NCBI GenBank assembly: GCA_963682055.1
Contig: OY821740.1
Location: 38,150,795-38,214,794 of the forward strand
Source: Primula veris
Taxonomy: Eukaryota > Streptophyta > Magnoliopsida > Ericales > Primulaceae
Length of the DNA: 64,000 nucleotides
Reading direction: 5' to 3'
The notes under the pieces are model-generated. The model saw nothing but the letters and a program-made list of their open reading frames with translations, was not told the DNA's origin and searched no databases. The stretch's first letter is position 1. Each line of letters begins with the position of its first letter. Shown here piece after piece: positions 51,752 through 64,000 of this stretch. The position numbers and the translations under genes were made by a program.

Positions 51752-53995
51752 ATGGAGCCGGCGACGAAGGTGCAGAAGCTGAACGACGTGACTAACGACA
51801 CGATGAATACGGAGGAAGACGGTGGTGATGTTAATAATACTAAGATAGATACAGAGCCATTAATAGCCTCTTATTTTCTGAAAGTGAAGAAGCTATCTGA
51901 CCAAGCTGTGATCCCCACCAGAGGATCTTCTCTCTCTGCTGGTTACGATCTCTCGAGGTCTTTCTTTCTTTATCTTTTTGTATAATAGTAGTTGTGAATA
52001 TTTGTAGGTTTGATTATTCAATTGAATCAATTCAATAATTCGTTATCATGAAACGCTAGAACTATAACCTTTTTTTCTCTCGTAAATCTGAAGAAAATGA
52101 AGATACGTGGGTGGTTTCTTGACGTGTACAGTGATCGGTGATTTCTTAGTGCGTAGATCAAACAAACACGTACTGATATTCACAAAGTAGATTTGGTAGT
52201 CGGATACTCGGATAAGGACTAAAATCTTATTGTTCAGGAGCTATAAAATACTCATAAGTTAGAAAAGTGGTTTGTAAGACGAGTAATGGAAGTTTTAGTA
52301 ACAATCAGATGATGGGCTTGTAAAATGTTGTTTAGACTATGTATATCATGTCTTGTCTATTGGAAATTTGCTTAGATTGGAAACTCATGAGGATCTTTTT
52401 TCAAATCATTTGGAACTGTAGTTTAGAAGATATTATATTAGCAAAATGACTAGTAAATTATCATAAGGTGTGGAAAATCTAACCCCATTGTTTAGATTTA
52501 ATTTATCAAAAGCTATTTTAGAGTTGTCATTGTAAAAACTCTGTCGATGACATTTCGATCATGTTTCTATACAAGCAGCTTATGAAGTGATATTTTATTC
52601 TTTATTTTGTATTAGATGACATTTTGATTAGGCTTTTGCACTACTAGCTTGTGAATTAATATTTTTTTTCTTCTGCATTGTGCAGTGCTGCAGAAGTTAA
52701 AGTACCAGCAAGAGGAAAAGCTTTCGTTCCAACAGATCTTAGCATTGCCATTCCCGAAGGAACTTATGCTCGCATAGGTATAATCACCATTTTTTTTTGC
52801 AATCAAGTAGCCTTGAACGTTATTGCCTTGTGGAATATACTATTTACAGGATTGAAGTAATTTTAATTGGGGATTGTCTAGTTGCAGATTTGAGCTCCTA
52901 TTCTTGTTTATTATATTTATTAGCTGTACAATTTTGGTTAGCAATTTTTAAAGAGGATAACTAAACCACTGTGCATCCAAACGCACCCTTAGTATGTCAG
53001 AGAAAGAAGTCTAAGATATACAGTATCAAAGAGGAGAACTGAATTATGACTCCCCATAGTTTACGAACCACTTTCAAATAATCTGAAATATAAATTGTGT
53101 GTTATTGTATGACAGGTCCTTTTTTCTCTTGCTATTCTAAAAATTAAAGAAGTGTAAGAACTTGTCGGAACAACATGATCCTAATGTTTACAGTTCTATT
53201 TTGTGTTTGGCTGTGGAAGTTGATGAAAGTATTTGGTATACTTGCATAATTTATTGTTTTTTGCGATGCAATAATGAAGGATTAAAGTGATTATAATCGG
53301 GTTAGGTTTGGTTGTAGCTGTTAAGATCAGTTTATGTTTTTTTTGTGTTTTTGGCTTTGAAATCGCTATTTGTTTTTTGGCCCTGAGAAGGCTATTTTTT
53401 GCTTAGAAGCTGCAAACCAAACAAGCATATATTCCGTTCAAAAAGATACCTCTGGGCTCTGGAATGTACTAAAAGGGTTACTGATGTGTGACTTCGCTAA
53501 GTTTTGAGAATTGAACTTTTACTAAACTGGAATGCAATTTGTAAATTGTTGTCCTGTCAGTAAGTTTGGTTAGTATTCATATGGTAGTTAGTATGAAAGT
53601 TCAAAAGTTGAAAAAAATGAACATAGTCTCTGTACTTGTTTCTTATATAAATGCAAGTTAACTGATGAATTTATGAATTTTCGTGTGTATAAGATGAACA
53701 TAATTGGAATCCCATCTTATTAGCCAATTCTCCCTCTTTTCTTTCTGCAGCACCTCGATCCGGGCTGACATGGAAGAACTCAATCGATGTTGGGGCAGGA
53801 GTTATCGATGCAGACTACAGAGGCCCTGTAGGTGTCATTTTGTTCAACCATTCGGACACTGATTTTGAAGTGAAAAATGGTGATAGGATTGCTCAGCTTA
53901 TAATTCAGGTGATAATGACACCCAACGTTGCTGAAGTTGATGACTTGGACGCCACAGTTAGGGGGGATGGTGGCTTTGGATCTACTGGTGTTTAG
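51752..53995 (+). CDS. DUT: dUTP pyrophosphatase (dUTPase), three exons
   Basis: Exons 51752-51957, 52686-52777 and 53751-53995, all GT-AG, give 180 residues. All five trimeric-dUTPase motifs are legible: 1 AGYDLSSA (about 63-70), 2 PRSGL (101-105), 3 [10 protein letters not shown] with the catalytic Asp (116-125), 4 DRIAQLI (144-150) and 5 [10 protein letters not shown] (170-179). The enzyme hydrolyses dUTP to dUMP and pyrophosphate, keeping uracil out of DNA and feeding dTMP synthesis. The first 35 or so residues are a low-complexity, acidic extension (many E, D, N, T) as in plant dUTPases, with no clear transit peptide. The start is the first ATG after the TATA region, in AAAATGGAG. The E2F-type cluster upstream fits replication-coupled expression. 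It is convergent with the TYW1 gene downstream. Confidence 0.96.
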
Positions 53996-55327
53996 AATTT
54001 ATTGACACGATTATGTTCTGGTTTCTTGGGTTTCTTTTGTGGAAACTTGGCTTATGTTTTTTTTTGGGCAAGTATTGGCTCATGTTGAACTAGTGGGATC
54101 CAAGTACTGTATGCCTGTTTAGTTGGTGAATTCCTCAAACTGTTTGCCGGTTCAGTTGAATGTTAATTGTTAATCCTAGATTACGCCATGGTGACTCTTA
54201 TTTTCCAGTTTATTTATGGGTTATAACACTTGCTTTCATATCTTGAGCCATGCATAATGGAGCATAAATCTGATAAAACTTAACACAGGAGTGCAGGTTC
54301 AATTTTTCTTAGAGGTATCAAAGTAAAAATTTCACTGCTTGTTCATAAATGTCTAATTATATGATTAATGCTCCGTAGATTATTTTCAGCAACAGATTGC
54401 TTCAGCTTTTGCCATACCCCATAACCTAAACTCTTAGGTAACGCATCCATGTCTTATTATCGAGTCATACTTTAGTATCAAACTATAAACTATCAAGGCC
54501 AATTTGACGAAAATTTGCCAGAGTAAACATGACGTGAAGTTGAATCCTCTCAATGCATTCATTAGATGAATTTGCAGTTCACTTACTATATAAGTATAAA
54601 ATCTCTATAAACTTTTTCCCTGAAACTTATGTTCTCAATTATATCACTTTTTGAGTTTATAGTGTGGGTACAATTGTAGTGCTTATTGGTGGGGATATGA
54701 AAATATTTTTAGCGTTTGGGATTCCCTTGAAACTGTTAATAGGTAGGTTAGAATATGCAACATGAAGAAAATGAAAAAAAATCTAAGATTTACATGTAAA
54801 ATAAGAGATATGAGAGGCGGGAGGCGATAAATGTGGTATTTGAAAGAGAGAGCGAGTTTCCCGGTAAATAACAACTGTTGACATATACTTGCTGGTTCTG
54901 GAAATTCTGTAGGTACTATACATCTTTCAAGCATATACTTCTATCAATAGTTTGTTTCGAACAACAGATGACCAATACTAGCAATTACGCATATCAATAG
55001 TGCAAAGAACCTTTCATGCGCGAACATATATCAATAGTACAAAGAACCTTTCAGGCGCGATAAAGTTTATAACTGGATTTCAAGCAACCGAATGGTATAC
55101 ATGATATTTCACCAGACAAAGTTCCAAAATAGTGCAACCAATACATGGCTGAGCTCGAATATTTAACCACCGATATTTCTACTATTCTAGCATTGCTCAA
55201 AAAGTTCTGCAAAATTTGTAGCAAACATAAACTAAGCATGGCCAACATCTCAAGTGCTAGTTAAAGACTAAATCCTCTCTGCACTGGCAGCTACATAAAC
55301 AAAAACAGAAGCACCTTTTTTAGTTAA
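53996..55327. other. convergent 3' intergenic region
   Basis: Holds the 3' UTRs of the dUTPase gene (+) and TYW1 (-). A direct repeat, ATATCAATAGT.CAAAGAACCTTTCA followed by GCGCGA, occurs at about 54991 and 55027. No other gene seen. Confidence 0.55.
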
Positions 55328-58300
55328 TTATTTGGCCTTGTGATGCCGTTCCTTTTTATAACGAGCCTGTGCGGGATCAAAACCACCTTCATCTGCTCCA
55401 TAAACTGCCCAAGATGGTGTTACAGCCATGTAATCCTTGCTATCAAAAGGTTCACCATTGGCGACCTGTATTTCAATCCAAATTATAACAAAAAATTCAA
55501 TAATTTAAAGGCTGGATCTAAGGTCTTATAAATCCCCACAATCTGATTCACCGAAACGGGCTATTAGCCAATATGTCCAAAAGATCGTGTAAAGAAAAAT
55601 AGGACTCAAGCAAATATTTATTCCGGCAAACTTTATATGCATCGAAAACAAGGCAAAATATGCATTATATCATTTTCAGAGAAGACGTAAGAATGGAACC
55701 AGTTTGTCTTTCAAATATGGAATAGAGATAGCAATTAAAGCATTAAGTCAGTCCAAAAACAAATGTAAGACGCTTGCCCGTCAGGTTGGGTTCATGCGTC
55801 ATCTTTTACCAAGTTCAGGATGGTAATGGAGTATAAACCAATTGTTACTAAGAAGAAAAATTACACGTTCCTCAGCTAGATCATAATCATATTTGAATTC
55901 ACACTAGAACACTAGTACACGCAACTGTAATTGTGAACTTAGAAAAAGAGCAAAACAAAGTAAAGTAAAGAGTCGCTTACCAGATCATGAAACTTTTCAT
56001 AATCAATCCATGTGCACCATTGACCATCGACCTTAAACTTGTCCACTTTCGCTAAGAGAACGCAACACGAATGGACATGTTCACAAGCAACCTCGTATTC
56101 CCCATTGCTCTTCTGAGCTAAAGCCTCTGAAAAAGCTTTCACATCGGCATGCCAAGGCACATTCTCCATCGTTAATTTTGAGGTGGCAGATCTATTAAAG
56201 AAAATGATAAATCATATTGATGAAGACCACACACTCACAAAGGGGGAGAAAGAACAGAAAGGAGAAGTGAACGATAATGATAATACAGTAAATTAAAATA
56301 CTCACGTTCCACAATATGTAACACCTTTAATTTCAACAAAATCGGGGTTCCCAACACTGAAGAGGCTAGAATATGCATCTAAATCCTCAACATTCCATCC
56401 CTTGACTAACGTTAAACGATAAACTGTTCGTTGCTGCTTCTCCTGGAGAGCTTTTAAAGAATCCTGTCATTGATTTTTGACAAGGTCCACAGTTAGTGAA
56501 GCCAGTTTCAAGTGAGCTGGAGAATAATATGAGAAAAAAATATGTGCTCAGGAGCAGTATATCCATGACATTCTATGTCGTTTTCTGTAAAAAGCTGGTG
56601 TAGGAGTTCATTATGCAGAATAGATCTGCTAAAGAAAATTTAATATCAGACTTAAAATTACATAACGTGACAATCCTCCATTTACAACAGGCCAGTTTTT
56701 ACATGGATTTATTCAAGTGATATGAAATTGGTCCTCTCATTCTCACCCGATAACACTCCTACGATAACGTTTTGAAATCCATGACGTGACTATGATCGTT
56801 CTCTCTTGCATCAACAGAACAAATTCTAACCATTAAAGAACTACAATGACAATCAAATAGGGACTCATGGGAAGACCCATGAGCATCATTGTCATGAGTC
56901 ATGTGCAACAATATAGAAGAGGCATGAGACAGTAAATATACAAAAGTATATTTCTTTTCATCTGGACTAGATTTATTTATTTCCCAAACGGCTTTGGATG
57001 AATGACATATGAGTGTAAGGTCTGAAACTAAATTTATTGACAGACACGTGCTCATGGGTGTAACAGATTTACATATGCGCAAAGAGTGAAATAAAGCTGA
57101 AACAGTATAACTAAGGCAAAACGACTAAAATTTGTTCAACACTCCTAAAAAAATAAACTAAAATTGTTCTTGGCTTAATTGAAATCATTGAAACTACAGA
57201 TCTTTAAACAGTGATGAGTTAGATGAAATACGACATTATATGCTATTCTGGATCTCCATTTTATGATAAGATAGTAGTTGGGTGTATATCATGGTATTCA
57301 ACAACTAAAAAGAAATGGAAGAAACCTTTGAAAGAGAGCAGAGAATTGGGTCAAAAGGTGAACCAAATGGAGAGGGAAGGTAAAGGTAAAATACCTTTTA
57401 CCTATAGGGGCCTCGAATCCAGGCAACTAGGAAGAGAGAAAGATGGGGAAAAAAAGAGAAAAGTATACCCAAAATTGGAGAAAGTGAAAGTGACAATAGT
57501 TGCCAACTCGGAAAACCGAAACGGGAAACGTCGGTATAGTTGAAAGTTTAGAATAAAATACTCCTGTATGAAACTTTTATAGAACTTCCATGAATTTATG
57601 AATACCACAATAGTAATGTGAACAAATACTCAATTTCATATACTATATAGCTAAAATTTGAGTAATTAAACATATACTTTACTTAACTATAATATAATAT
57701 ATTCTCTTTTAGTAATTTGATTTCAACATGTTGTAATGCATTATTTTTTAACTGTATTACAAAAATAGCATCGTATAAGTTACCTTAGAAGTTTTAGTAA
57801 AGTTTATCTTTCATATTATTAGAGTCACTAAAAAGTCATTATGTAAGATTTTACAAATGTTTCACTTAATTTTTCGAAACGTTTCCCCAATTAATATAAA
57901 AAAGAGCATTGTTTCCATTTCCAAAACATGTTTCGTGGGAACATATGGCATACCCTAAACAAAGTTTCCCAGTAACTATATGTGAAACTAAATTAACACA
58001 TTGGGGCTATGATAGACACGGGGAAAGAAATATGAAATAAACAGAAACCTTAGCATTACAGAGGCATTCAAACTATTTTATCATCAAGAAAAAAAAAGGT
58101 TGAGTTGAAGTGGATAAAAAAGAGATGAGGGAGCACAATGTTAGGCATCATACTATTACAACAAGCAAACCCAAGAGTTTGAGGCTGCCAAATTTTGGCC
58201 GATTTTTTCCATAAATACCCTCACTACTCTTTTAAAATTCCCAAAATACTCTTTAAATTTAACTACCCTATCTACGTATTGCAGTGGCTCGCATCTGCGT

Positions 58301-61300
58301 GCATTGGGTTACTAGAGTCCATTATGCTTCTGTAGGAAAATCCCCGAAAAGTTAACATTCCAAAAAAATTGGCTAACAGACGTCATAAATAATACAGCCT
58401 GATTTAGGCTATATCTGCCCGTATCGTGTACAAATCTGATCAGTGGATCATAGCTATTTTTCTCTTAACTTAAGAAAGCACATGTGAGCATCCAAACAAA
58501 TAATACATGGAAAATAGAACCTGGGAAAGAACTCACAAGAAATCGTTCCCAGAAGTCACTAAAGAGCGGCCTGTCAATTGCTTTCAAACTGTCCTTTGTT
58601 GCAGCATCTACGCTAACATATAACTACAAAGGAAATATTAAATATTAAATCCAACACTAAAAGACATAAAAGATTATTCAAGACCATTTCATATGAGTAC
58701 AATAAGTTCTAACAAAAAATCACCTGAGTAATAGGTCTCAGCATCTTAATTTTGTCCGGAAATTGCGCATTTGTCACCAGAAATGTTGAAATACGTCTCC
58801 GATGAAGCTCATCTACTAAAGTATTGATCTCAGGATACATTATAGGCTCACCAACAAGAGATAAGGCACAGTGTCTAGGCGAAAGACCCTCTATTAATCG
58901 TTCTGGTTTAACACCTGTAAGCAAATATTTTTTTTCATTTGAAACAGTAAATAAATCAACTAGAGCTAAACAAGAAAATGGGGAAGCAAAAGAAGTACAT
59001 TTTTTGAAGGCTTAATTACAATTCTGTAAGAAAATATTATCAGATTTTGATTTTGCAGAATCAAGCTATAACAGTTGGCAATTAGTACCCTATCATTTAT
59101 TGTTTCTTTTGTACACTATATTGATAAGCGAGACTAAAACAGGAGCAATGTAATAGAATAGCGTACAAAAGCATTGTAAAAGAATAATAGTGTATAAAAT
59201 AAGTTAATATTTTAACTAATTAATACCCAACCTACTGGTTACTTGGGGTACTAAATAATATGTTCTTTTCTATCTGGTGCACTAAATATACTGACCGAGA
59301 AAAATCTAAGGTAGTTACTTGGGGTACTAATTTTGTTGGTTGGTGTGCAGAGTTGGAATCAGATCATACGCTAGTGTATAAAACTCCAGTTAAACCCATT
59401 AAAATTAGTTTTTTTAGATTACAAGTGATCACTAAGCTAACCAAACTTATAAGCATACCTGGAACTCCTTTCATTTGCTTTATCATTTTTGTATGTTGTT
59501 CTATAGCAGAGTTGACAATATCTAGAGCATCATCCATTTTCCATTGCCAGCTTTTTGCAACTGGATTAGTGTGATGTCTCCAGCAAAATACACATTTATT
59601 CGCACATGCTAAACTCGGTGTGGCCTCCATGCATCTGCCCGTTTAAGAGGTCAGATTATAAGAACGAAGTAGTGGAAATTCACATAAATCGTTAGGAAAT
59701 ATTTTAACCAACAAAAGAGTAGAGATAAACTAAAAACCAACTACTTAGCACACAAGCAAGTGATTGTAAAACTCGTTCATGATTATAGAGTGAATTAATC
59801 AAATTTTTGTGTTAATATGATCGTTGTAACATAAAAGTAGTGTGTAAATCAGCGTTGGTTCCTAAATGAACAAGACACATCTCACTACATTTCTTTACAT
59901 GGTTCTATATGAAGACCACAGCCATTTATAATTCATATCTATTTATATGATTATATGCCAGTATACACACGCACAATTACACAAGCTAATTATATAGTTA
60001 TACATTAAACCAATAAGACAATGCAGAAGTTTATGACACCTTTAGTCATAGACATAGCAAACCATGTATCCAGTAGATGTAACCTGGAATTCTAGACAAC
60101 CATCTGTTATTCATTTCGAGTTTATTGATAAGAGAGATAGGCATTTGACAAAGCTATAAGCCTTGTAAAGAGGGAATAAGGATATGTAAATAAGGATATG
60201 AAAATACAAGGTCCCTCCTCAAGGTTCATATTTTCTTTAAAAAAATAATAATTAATTATCACTTCGACAGCAGCCTAAGTACTATACGGTTTCACACCGA
60301 ACATGGCAAGTGAAAATGTGACAGGCTGTCTATGGGGGATGGCCAACTCCATCAGTAAATGACTGAGCCCTACCAGTGAAAAACTTACAAACTCTATTTT
60401 TCAGAGGCTCTGCTTTGATGAAAAGCTCAAAAAGCTTATGTTTTTTTTTCTTTTACGCTTATTACGCTCTAATGCGTACCCTTAAGTCAAAGAAATGCTT
60501 TCGTGTTTTAAAACACTCATTAAAAATGACGAAAGACCACTCGCATTCCAATTTAAATATTGAATAAACCTAATCATATAGCACAGCCTTGTTTCTACAT
60601 AAGCAACCAAGGCAAGCATCAAAACTAAGTGCGATTAGAAAAGATAGGTAAAACTTACCTGTGACTCTCTATTCCGTAAAATGAATGTTTATAGCAACCT
60701 CCCCGGCCTCTCAGCTGAGCCTTGGTCCATCTGCAGATCTTAACACCACTATGAGAACCAAGAATCTTATAACCCTGCTCCGGAAAAAAAAAGAGAGGAG
60801 ACAAAGTCAACATCAAGAGGGTTCCCCCAGCAGAAGCCAGAACCACCAATAAATTATAAATCATTGTACACTTAGGCTCTGTTTGTTTTGATGTAAAACA
60901 AGGGGAAACAAACATTTACGGGTAAAATAAATATTACGGATGTTTGGTTGAAAGTCAAACAAATAAATTCGGAAAAGGTTTACCGTGAATTATGTAAAAC
61001 TGGTGTAAACGAATCCCACAAATAAAACCAGGGAAACGTTTACAAAATTCATAGGAGTTAATGCAAAGACACATGTGCATATCTTATTATATATTCTATC
61101 CCAAACATTACCCAAATATATCTCATTTGTTCACAAATCCACCAGATAAGATTCAACTGTACTATTTCTATACTTCTTTGATATTTTTATTCAATTAATT
61201 AAAATAGACTTATTGAAAGACAAAAAAAGATATATATATATGTAGAAACAACATGTTACATTATTTATTCATAATCCTTAATATAGTTTGTTGTAAGCTC

Positions 61301-64000
61301 AAGTTTTAATCTTTTACTTTTTTTATCTTTCTAATTATTTATGCTCTTTTCATGAAATTTTGGCCATTTAAGTTGTTGATGATCCTTTTTTAATAATATA
61401 TATGTTTATTTTATCTTTTCATCGAATTCTTTGTTAGTTTTAAGAAGTGAGTCAAGTGATACACAAATTAATAAAATATTTGCAACTTTACATGAAAGAA
61501 CTCCTATACGCCAAACATCCACAAATAACCATAATTCAAAAGAATCCGGTGTAAATCTTTTCGGTGGGAAACATTTACTAGGGAAAATATTTTACTGTGA
61601 AACAAACGGATCCTTAGAACTATTGGTCATTATGTAAAATGCATATTCTGTTGGGGAAATTCCAAATAGATAAATGTTTTCTAACTTAATTACAGATTAA
61701 TCAGGGCAAAAAACTCTCTTCCAATTAGAACATCTTTATTTTTATTCCTATAATACCCATATTTTAATGTATAACCAGTCTCTACTTTTTATTCTTAATT
61801 TTTTTTTTGTCAATTTCCGTTGTTTTAACAGTTACTTTTTTTAGTGTTTTTCTTATTTTACTTGAGTGTATTTTAATCATCTAAAAAATTACATGTACTT
61901 CCTTGTAAGACTTTTAACTCAACATAGGTTCTTTGTAATTAAGAACCAACCAATGTATCTAGAAAGGATTCCCCTCAAAAGATAAGAAAATAATAGCCAT
62001 ATTGTAAGCAGCAGTTAATAAATTTCACTATGCGACATTAAGTTTGATGCACTTTGCCAATAATAATTAATAACTGTAATCCACTTGAGAATATACAGTA
62101 AGAGCTGCAAATGCTTTAATGTCATGGGTAGGTGCTCACTGAAGAGAAGGGTCTGCTCTAACCAAAATGGTGTGACCTCGCATTGCCCCTCTTTTAAATA
62201 TCTTCTTCCAATACCTATTGTTATGTAATGTGGTTTTCTGACACTTTTAGCTAATTTTTAAAGACCATATTCCAATAGTAAAATAGGTTTAACATTTTGA
62301 GCATGTCTTATAGCTCGATTCAAAGCTTAAAAAGCTCAATAAAGCTCGATTATCCGCTTTTGAGGCCACTAAAAGCTTACGCTTGTTGCGCTTTTAGCAT
62401 AGCTCTTGCAAAAACGCAATCTAAGCTTTCGCGTTTTAAAACACCGGTTTTAACTTGACTATTCCATTGATCCCCTAACTCAACAATCACAAAACATACA
62501 AAAGGCCGATACAAAAACAACCAAAGTACCACCAAAACTCGTATTTCACACTACGAAAGAACTATCTGCTTCTCCAAGTTAGTGTAACCATCTCTTTCGC
62601 CCACTCCCCTTCACAGCATACTCTTTACTTTTGGCTAGTTGGGCTACCAATCTTTATACAATTACATATTAATATTCTCCGACCACCAAAATCCCAATCG
62701 CGAAAAAGCATACAGACTCGGTTTTTAGTTTTTAACTAGACTATTCGATTGATTACCTAACTCAACAATCACAAAACATACAAAAACAACCAAAGTAACA
62801 CCAAAACTCGAACGAAAGAACACTACCTGTTTCTCCAAGTTAGCCCTAATCACGGGAGTAACCATCTCTTTCGGCCCACTCCCCTTCCCGTTCGCCCTAA
62901 CCACCTTTCCTTCCTCCCTCTTCGGCGCCTTTCCCGCAATATCCTCCAAATCTACCATCTCCTCTCTCTCCTCCTCCTCCTCGTCCTCCTCGTCCGTCTC
63001 CTCATACTCCTCCTCCACATCATCCTCCCCCACCGCCACCTCACCATCTACCACATCATCGCCCCTCAAAACCCTAACTAATTTTTCACTCCACTCGCGA
63101 AAAACCTCCTCTAAATCGCCACTGTCCACATCACCCTCCCCAAACCCCAACACCTCGACCGCCCCGAGCGCACGCATACGCCTACGTATCTCTCTCCCGA
63201 CCAAATTAAACCTCTCCCCATACCCTTTGCTCCCCACCCCAAACACCGCAAACCTGCACTTCCACAATATTAAATTTAGTATTATACTACAACAACGAAA
63301 CTGCACCGTAAAACTGAGTTTTTTTATATAAAAAAAATCCAATTAAATCATGTATATTCAAAATCCACTTATAAGTTGAAATAAACAGGGCAGAACTTTT
63401 TTTCTCTTTCTTTTTTAGCTTTTTGATATTTGGAAGCTACGGGTGTTTGACATGTTAGCTTTTCAAAAACTATGTTTTAGGTCAAAATTAGCTAGGAATT
63501 TGGGAAGTTTTGTAAAATTAGCAAAAAGTAGTAATTTTGCAATTAAATCAACACTGCAAACCTGTACTTCCGCAATACTATTAAATTTAATATTATACTA
63601 CAACAATGAAACTACACTGTAAACTTGAGTTTTTTTTTTATACATAAAACTTTCCAATTAAACCATTTCCTATATTTAAAAGCCACTTATAAGTTGAAAT
63701 ACACAGGGCAGAACTTTTTCTCTCTTTCTTTTTTTAGCTTTTTCAAAAGCTATGTTTTAGGTCAAAATTAGCTCAGAAACTAGCAATTTAGGTAGTTATT
63801 ATTAACATAAAATAACCAAAGATTAGTAATATAGCAATTAAATCAACACACACACCTGCACTTCCTCAACAACAACGAGCCCGCCCGAAAATCGTTCTCG
63901 GCCTCAGCCAACCAGTTGAATAAAAACTCTCCTCCGGTCGGGGGATTTCCTTGGTCCCAGGTGGATGCGATAAAGATGACTAAAGTCTCGGAGACGAGGT
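55328..64000 (-). CDS. TYW1: TYW1, tRNA 4-demethylwyosine synthase (flavodoxin + radical SAM), N-terminus off window
   Basis: Nine visible exons in gene order: >64000-63856, 63253-62827, 60774-60659, 59634-59459, 58914-58724, 58623-58537, 56463-56306, 56191-55981 and 55465-55328. All phases join to 548 residues; Arabidopsis TYW1 has about 647, so roughly 100 are missing at the right edge. Exons 1-2 finish the flavodoxin-like FMN domain (VIFIASTWDQGNPPTGGEF, FAVFGVGSKGYGERFN) and a very acidic linker. Exon 3 and the start of exon 4 hold three Cys, each 13 apart (CRWTK, GCYKH, HRCME), matching the second Fe-S cluster of archaeal Taw1. Exon 4 then has the radical-SAM CX3CX2C (CANKCVFCW). Exons 5-7 carry SLVGEPIMYPEI and LYVSVDAATKDSL. 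The enzyme builds the tricyclic base at G37 of tRNA-Phe from m1G, pyruvate and SAM. One intron holds a Tourist-like MITE, and exon 2 is flanked by local duplications. Confidence 0.95.
60409..60530. repeat. AAGCTT/ACGCTT-rich repeat, TYW1 intron (copy 1 of 2)
   Basis: Elements AAAGCTCAAAAAGCTTA, ACGCTTATTACGCT and GCTTTCGTGTTTTAAAACAC recur, in the same order and orientation, at about 62310-62445 (GCTTAAAAAGCTCAATAAAG, TTACGCTTGTTGCGCTTTTA, GCTTTCGCGTTTTAAAACAC). Two related repeats on either side of TYW1 exon 3. Family unknown. Confidence 0.65.
60875..61613. mobile_element. Tourist-like (PIF/Harbinger) MITE, 739 bp, in a TYW1 intron
   Basis: GGCTCTGTTTGTTTTGATG at the left and its imperfect inverse AACAAACGGATCC at the right are flanked by TTA at 60872-60874 and 61614-61616, the PIF/Harbinger target. 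Similarity continues inward (TAAAACA...AAACATTTAC against GTAAATGTTT in reverse). No transposase coding. It lies in the intron between TYW1 exons 2 and 3. Confidence 0.85.
62449..62640 (-). pseudogene. degenerate duplicate of TYW1 exon 2 end plus donor region
   Basis: 62449-62640 matches 62730-62890 in the same orientation: CCTAACTCAACAATCACAAA, ACAAAAACAACCAAAGTA and ACCAAAACTCG in the intron part, then TCTCCAAGTTAG and GTAACCATCTCTTTCG in the exon part. In the duplicate a short piece of coding sequence is missing. The donor GT after the glutamine codon reads AT (GGAGAAGCAG-AT instead of GGAGAAACAG-GT), so it cannot serve as a normal splice donor. Confidence 0.88.
63241..63770. repeat. about 300-bp tandem duplication covering a TYW1 splice acceptor
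   Basis: 63241-63480 and about 63545-63770 are direct imperfect copies. Shared strings include CCACTTATAAGTTGAAATA, ACAGGGCAGAACTTTTT and CTATGTTTTAGGTCAAAATT. The left copy contains the real acceptor and the first bases of TYW1 exon 2. The right copy, which is upstream in gene order, has a worn version (GGAAGTACAGGTTTGCAGTG on the minus strand). It lies in the intron between TYW1 exons 1 and 2. Confidence 0.9.

Noticed and set aside
57223..57608. Charged 106-codon open frame between TYW1 exons
   Set aside because: Falls in the intron between TYW1 exons 6 and 7; GA-rich composition explains the Lys/Glu/Arg content.
60276..60375. GC-richer stretch reminiscent of 5S rRNA or a structured RNA
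   Set aside because: It does not match the plant 5S internal promoter or sequence and lies in a TYW1 intron.
62725..63342. A TYW1 start codon at MDFFYIKK inside the large acidic exon's frame
   Set aside because: That Met is in the intron upstream of the acceptor; the frame is continued from the preceding exon, which encodes the conserved flavodoxin residues.

Overview
This is an AT-rich, intron-rich plant nuclear window, almost certainly from a eudicot. Evidence for this is GT-AG introns, plant-restricted gene families (IDD zinc finger, OVATE family protein, GT77 arabinosyltransferase, UGT72-like glucosyltransferase) and many Stowaway-, Tourist-, CACTA- and LTR-type remnants. The species cannot be fixed from sequence alone. 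Seven protein genes and one clear pseudogene are supported.

Layout: the last six exons of a METTL4-like MT-A70 methyltransferase (309-4661, +). A 5'-truncated UGT pseudogene (5766-6245, +). A 5 kb stretch of diverged tandem duplications and MITEs. An intact intronless UGT72-like gene (11384-12811, +). More of the same diverged duplications. An RRA-type arabinosyltransferase (two exons, 16238-18418, -). A repeat patch with a solo LTR that keeps its target-site duplication. A six-exon IDD zinc-finger gene (22848-28919, -). About 12 kb of transposon remnants, including a 165-bp-arm palindrome set in (TA)n, CACTA elements and a LINE RNase H fragment. A single-exon OVATE family gene (40776-41312, -). 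About 10 kb of minisatellites and MITEs. A three-exon dUTPase (51752-53995, +) with an E2F-type promoter cluster. Last, convergent to it, most of TYW1 (55328 to beyond 64000, -), the wybutosine radical-SAM enzyme.

The genes do not form an operon or an obvious biosynthetic cluster. They are mostly single housekeeping or developmental genes: RNA methylation, cell-wall glycosylation, transcription regulation, nucleotide-pool sanitation and tRNA modification. From memory, METTL4-like, RRA and TYW1 orthologues lie in the two paired Arabidopsis chromosome 1 blocks near AT1G193xx and AT1G751-752xx. If so, their shared presence here is an ancestral microsynteny block into which a UGT locus has been inserted.

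The most interesting structures are non-coding or decaying: local duplications on both sides of one TYW1 exon that copied its splice acceptor and its splice donor; a UGT locus that appears to be shedding copies; inverted MITE pairs; a palindromic minisatellite inside a probable transposon; and the E2F sites at the dUTPase gene. I did not find evidence of a previously unknown enzymatic system. Exon boundaries were read by eye from splice signals, reading phase and remembered family proteins, and no database search was run.
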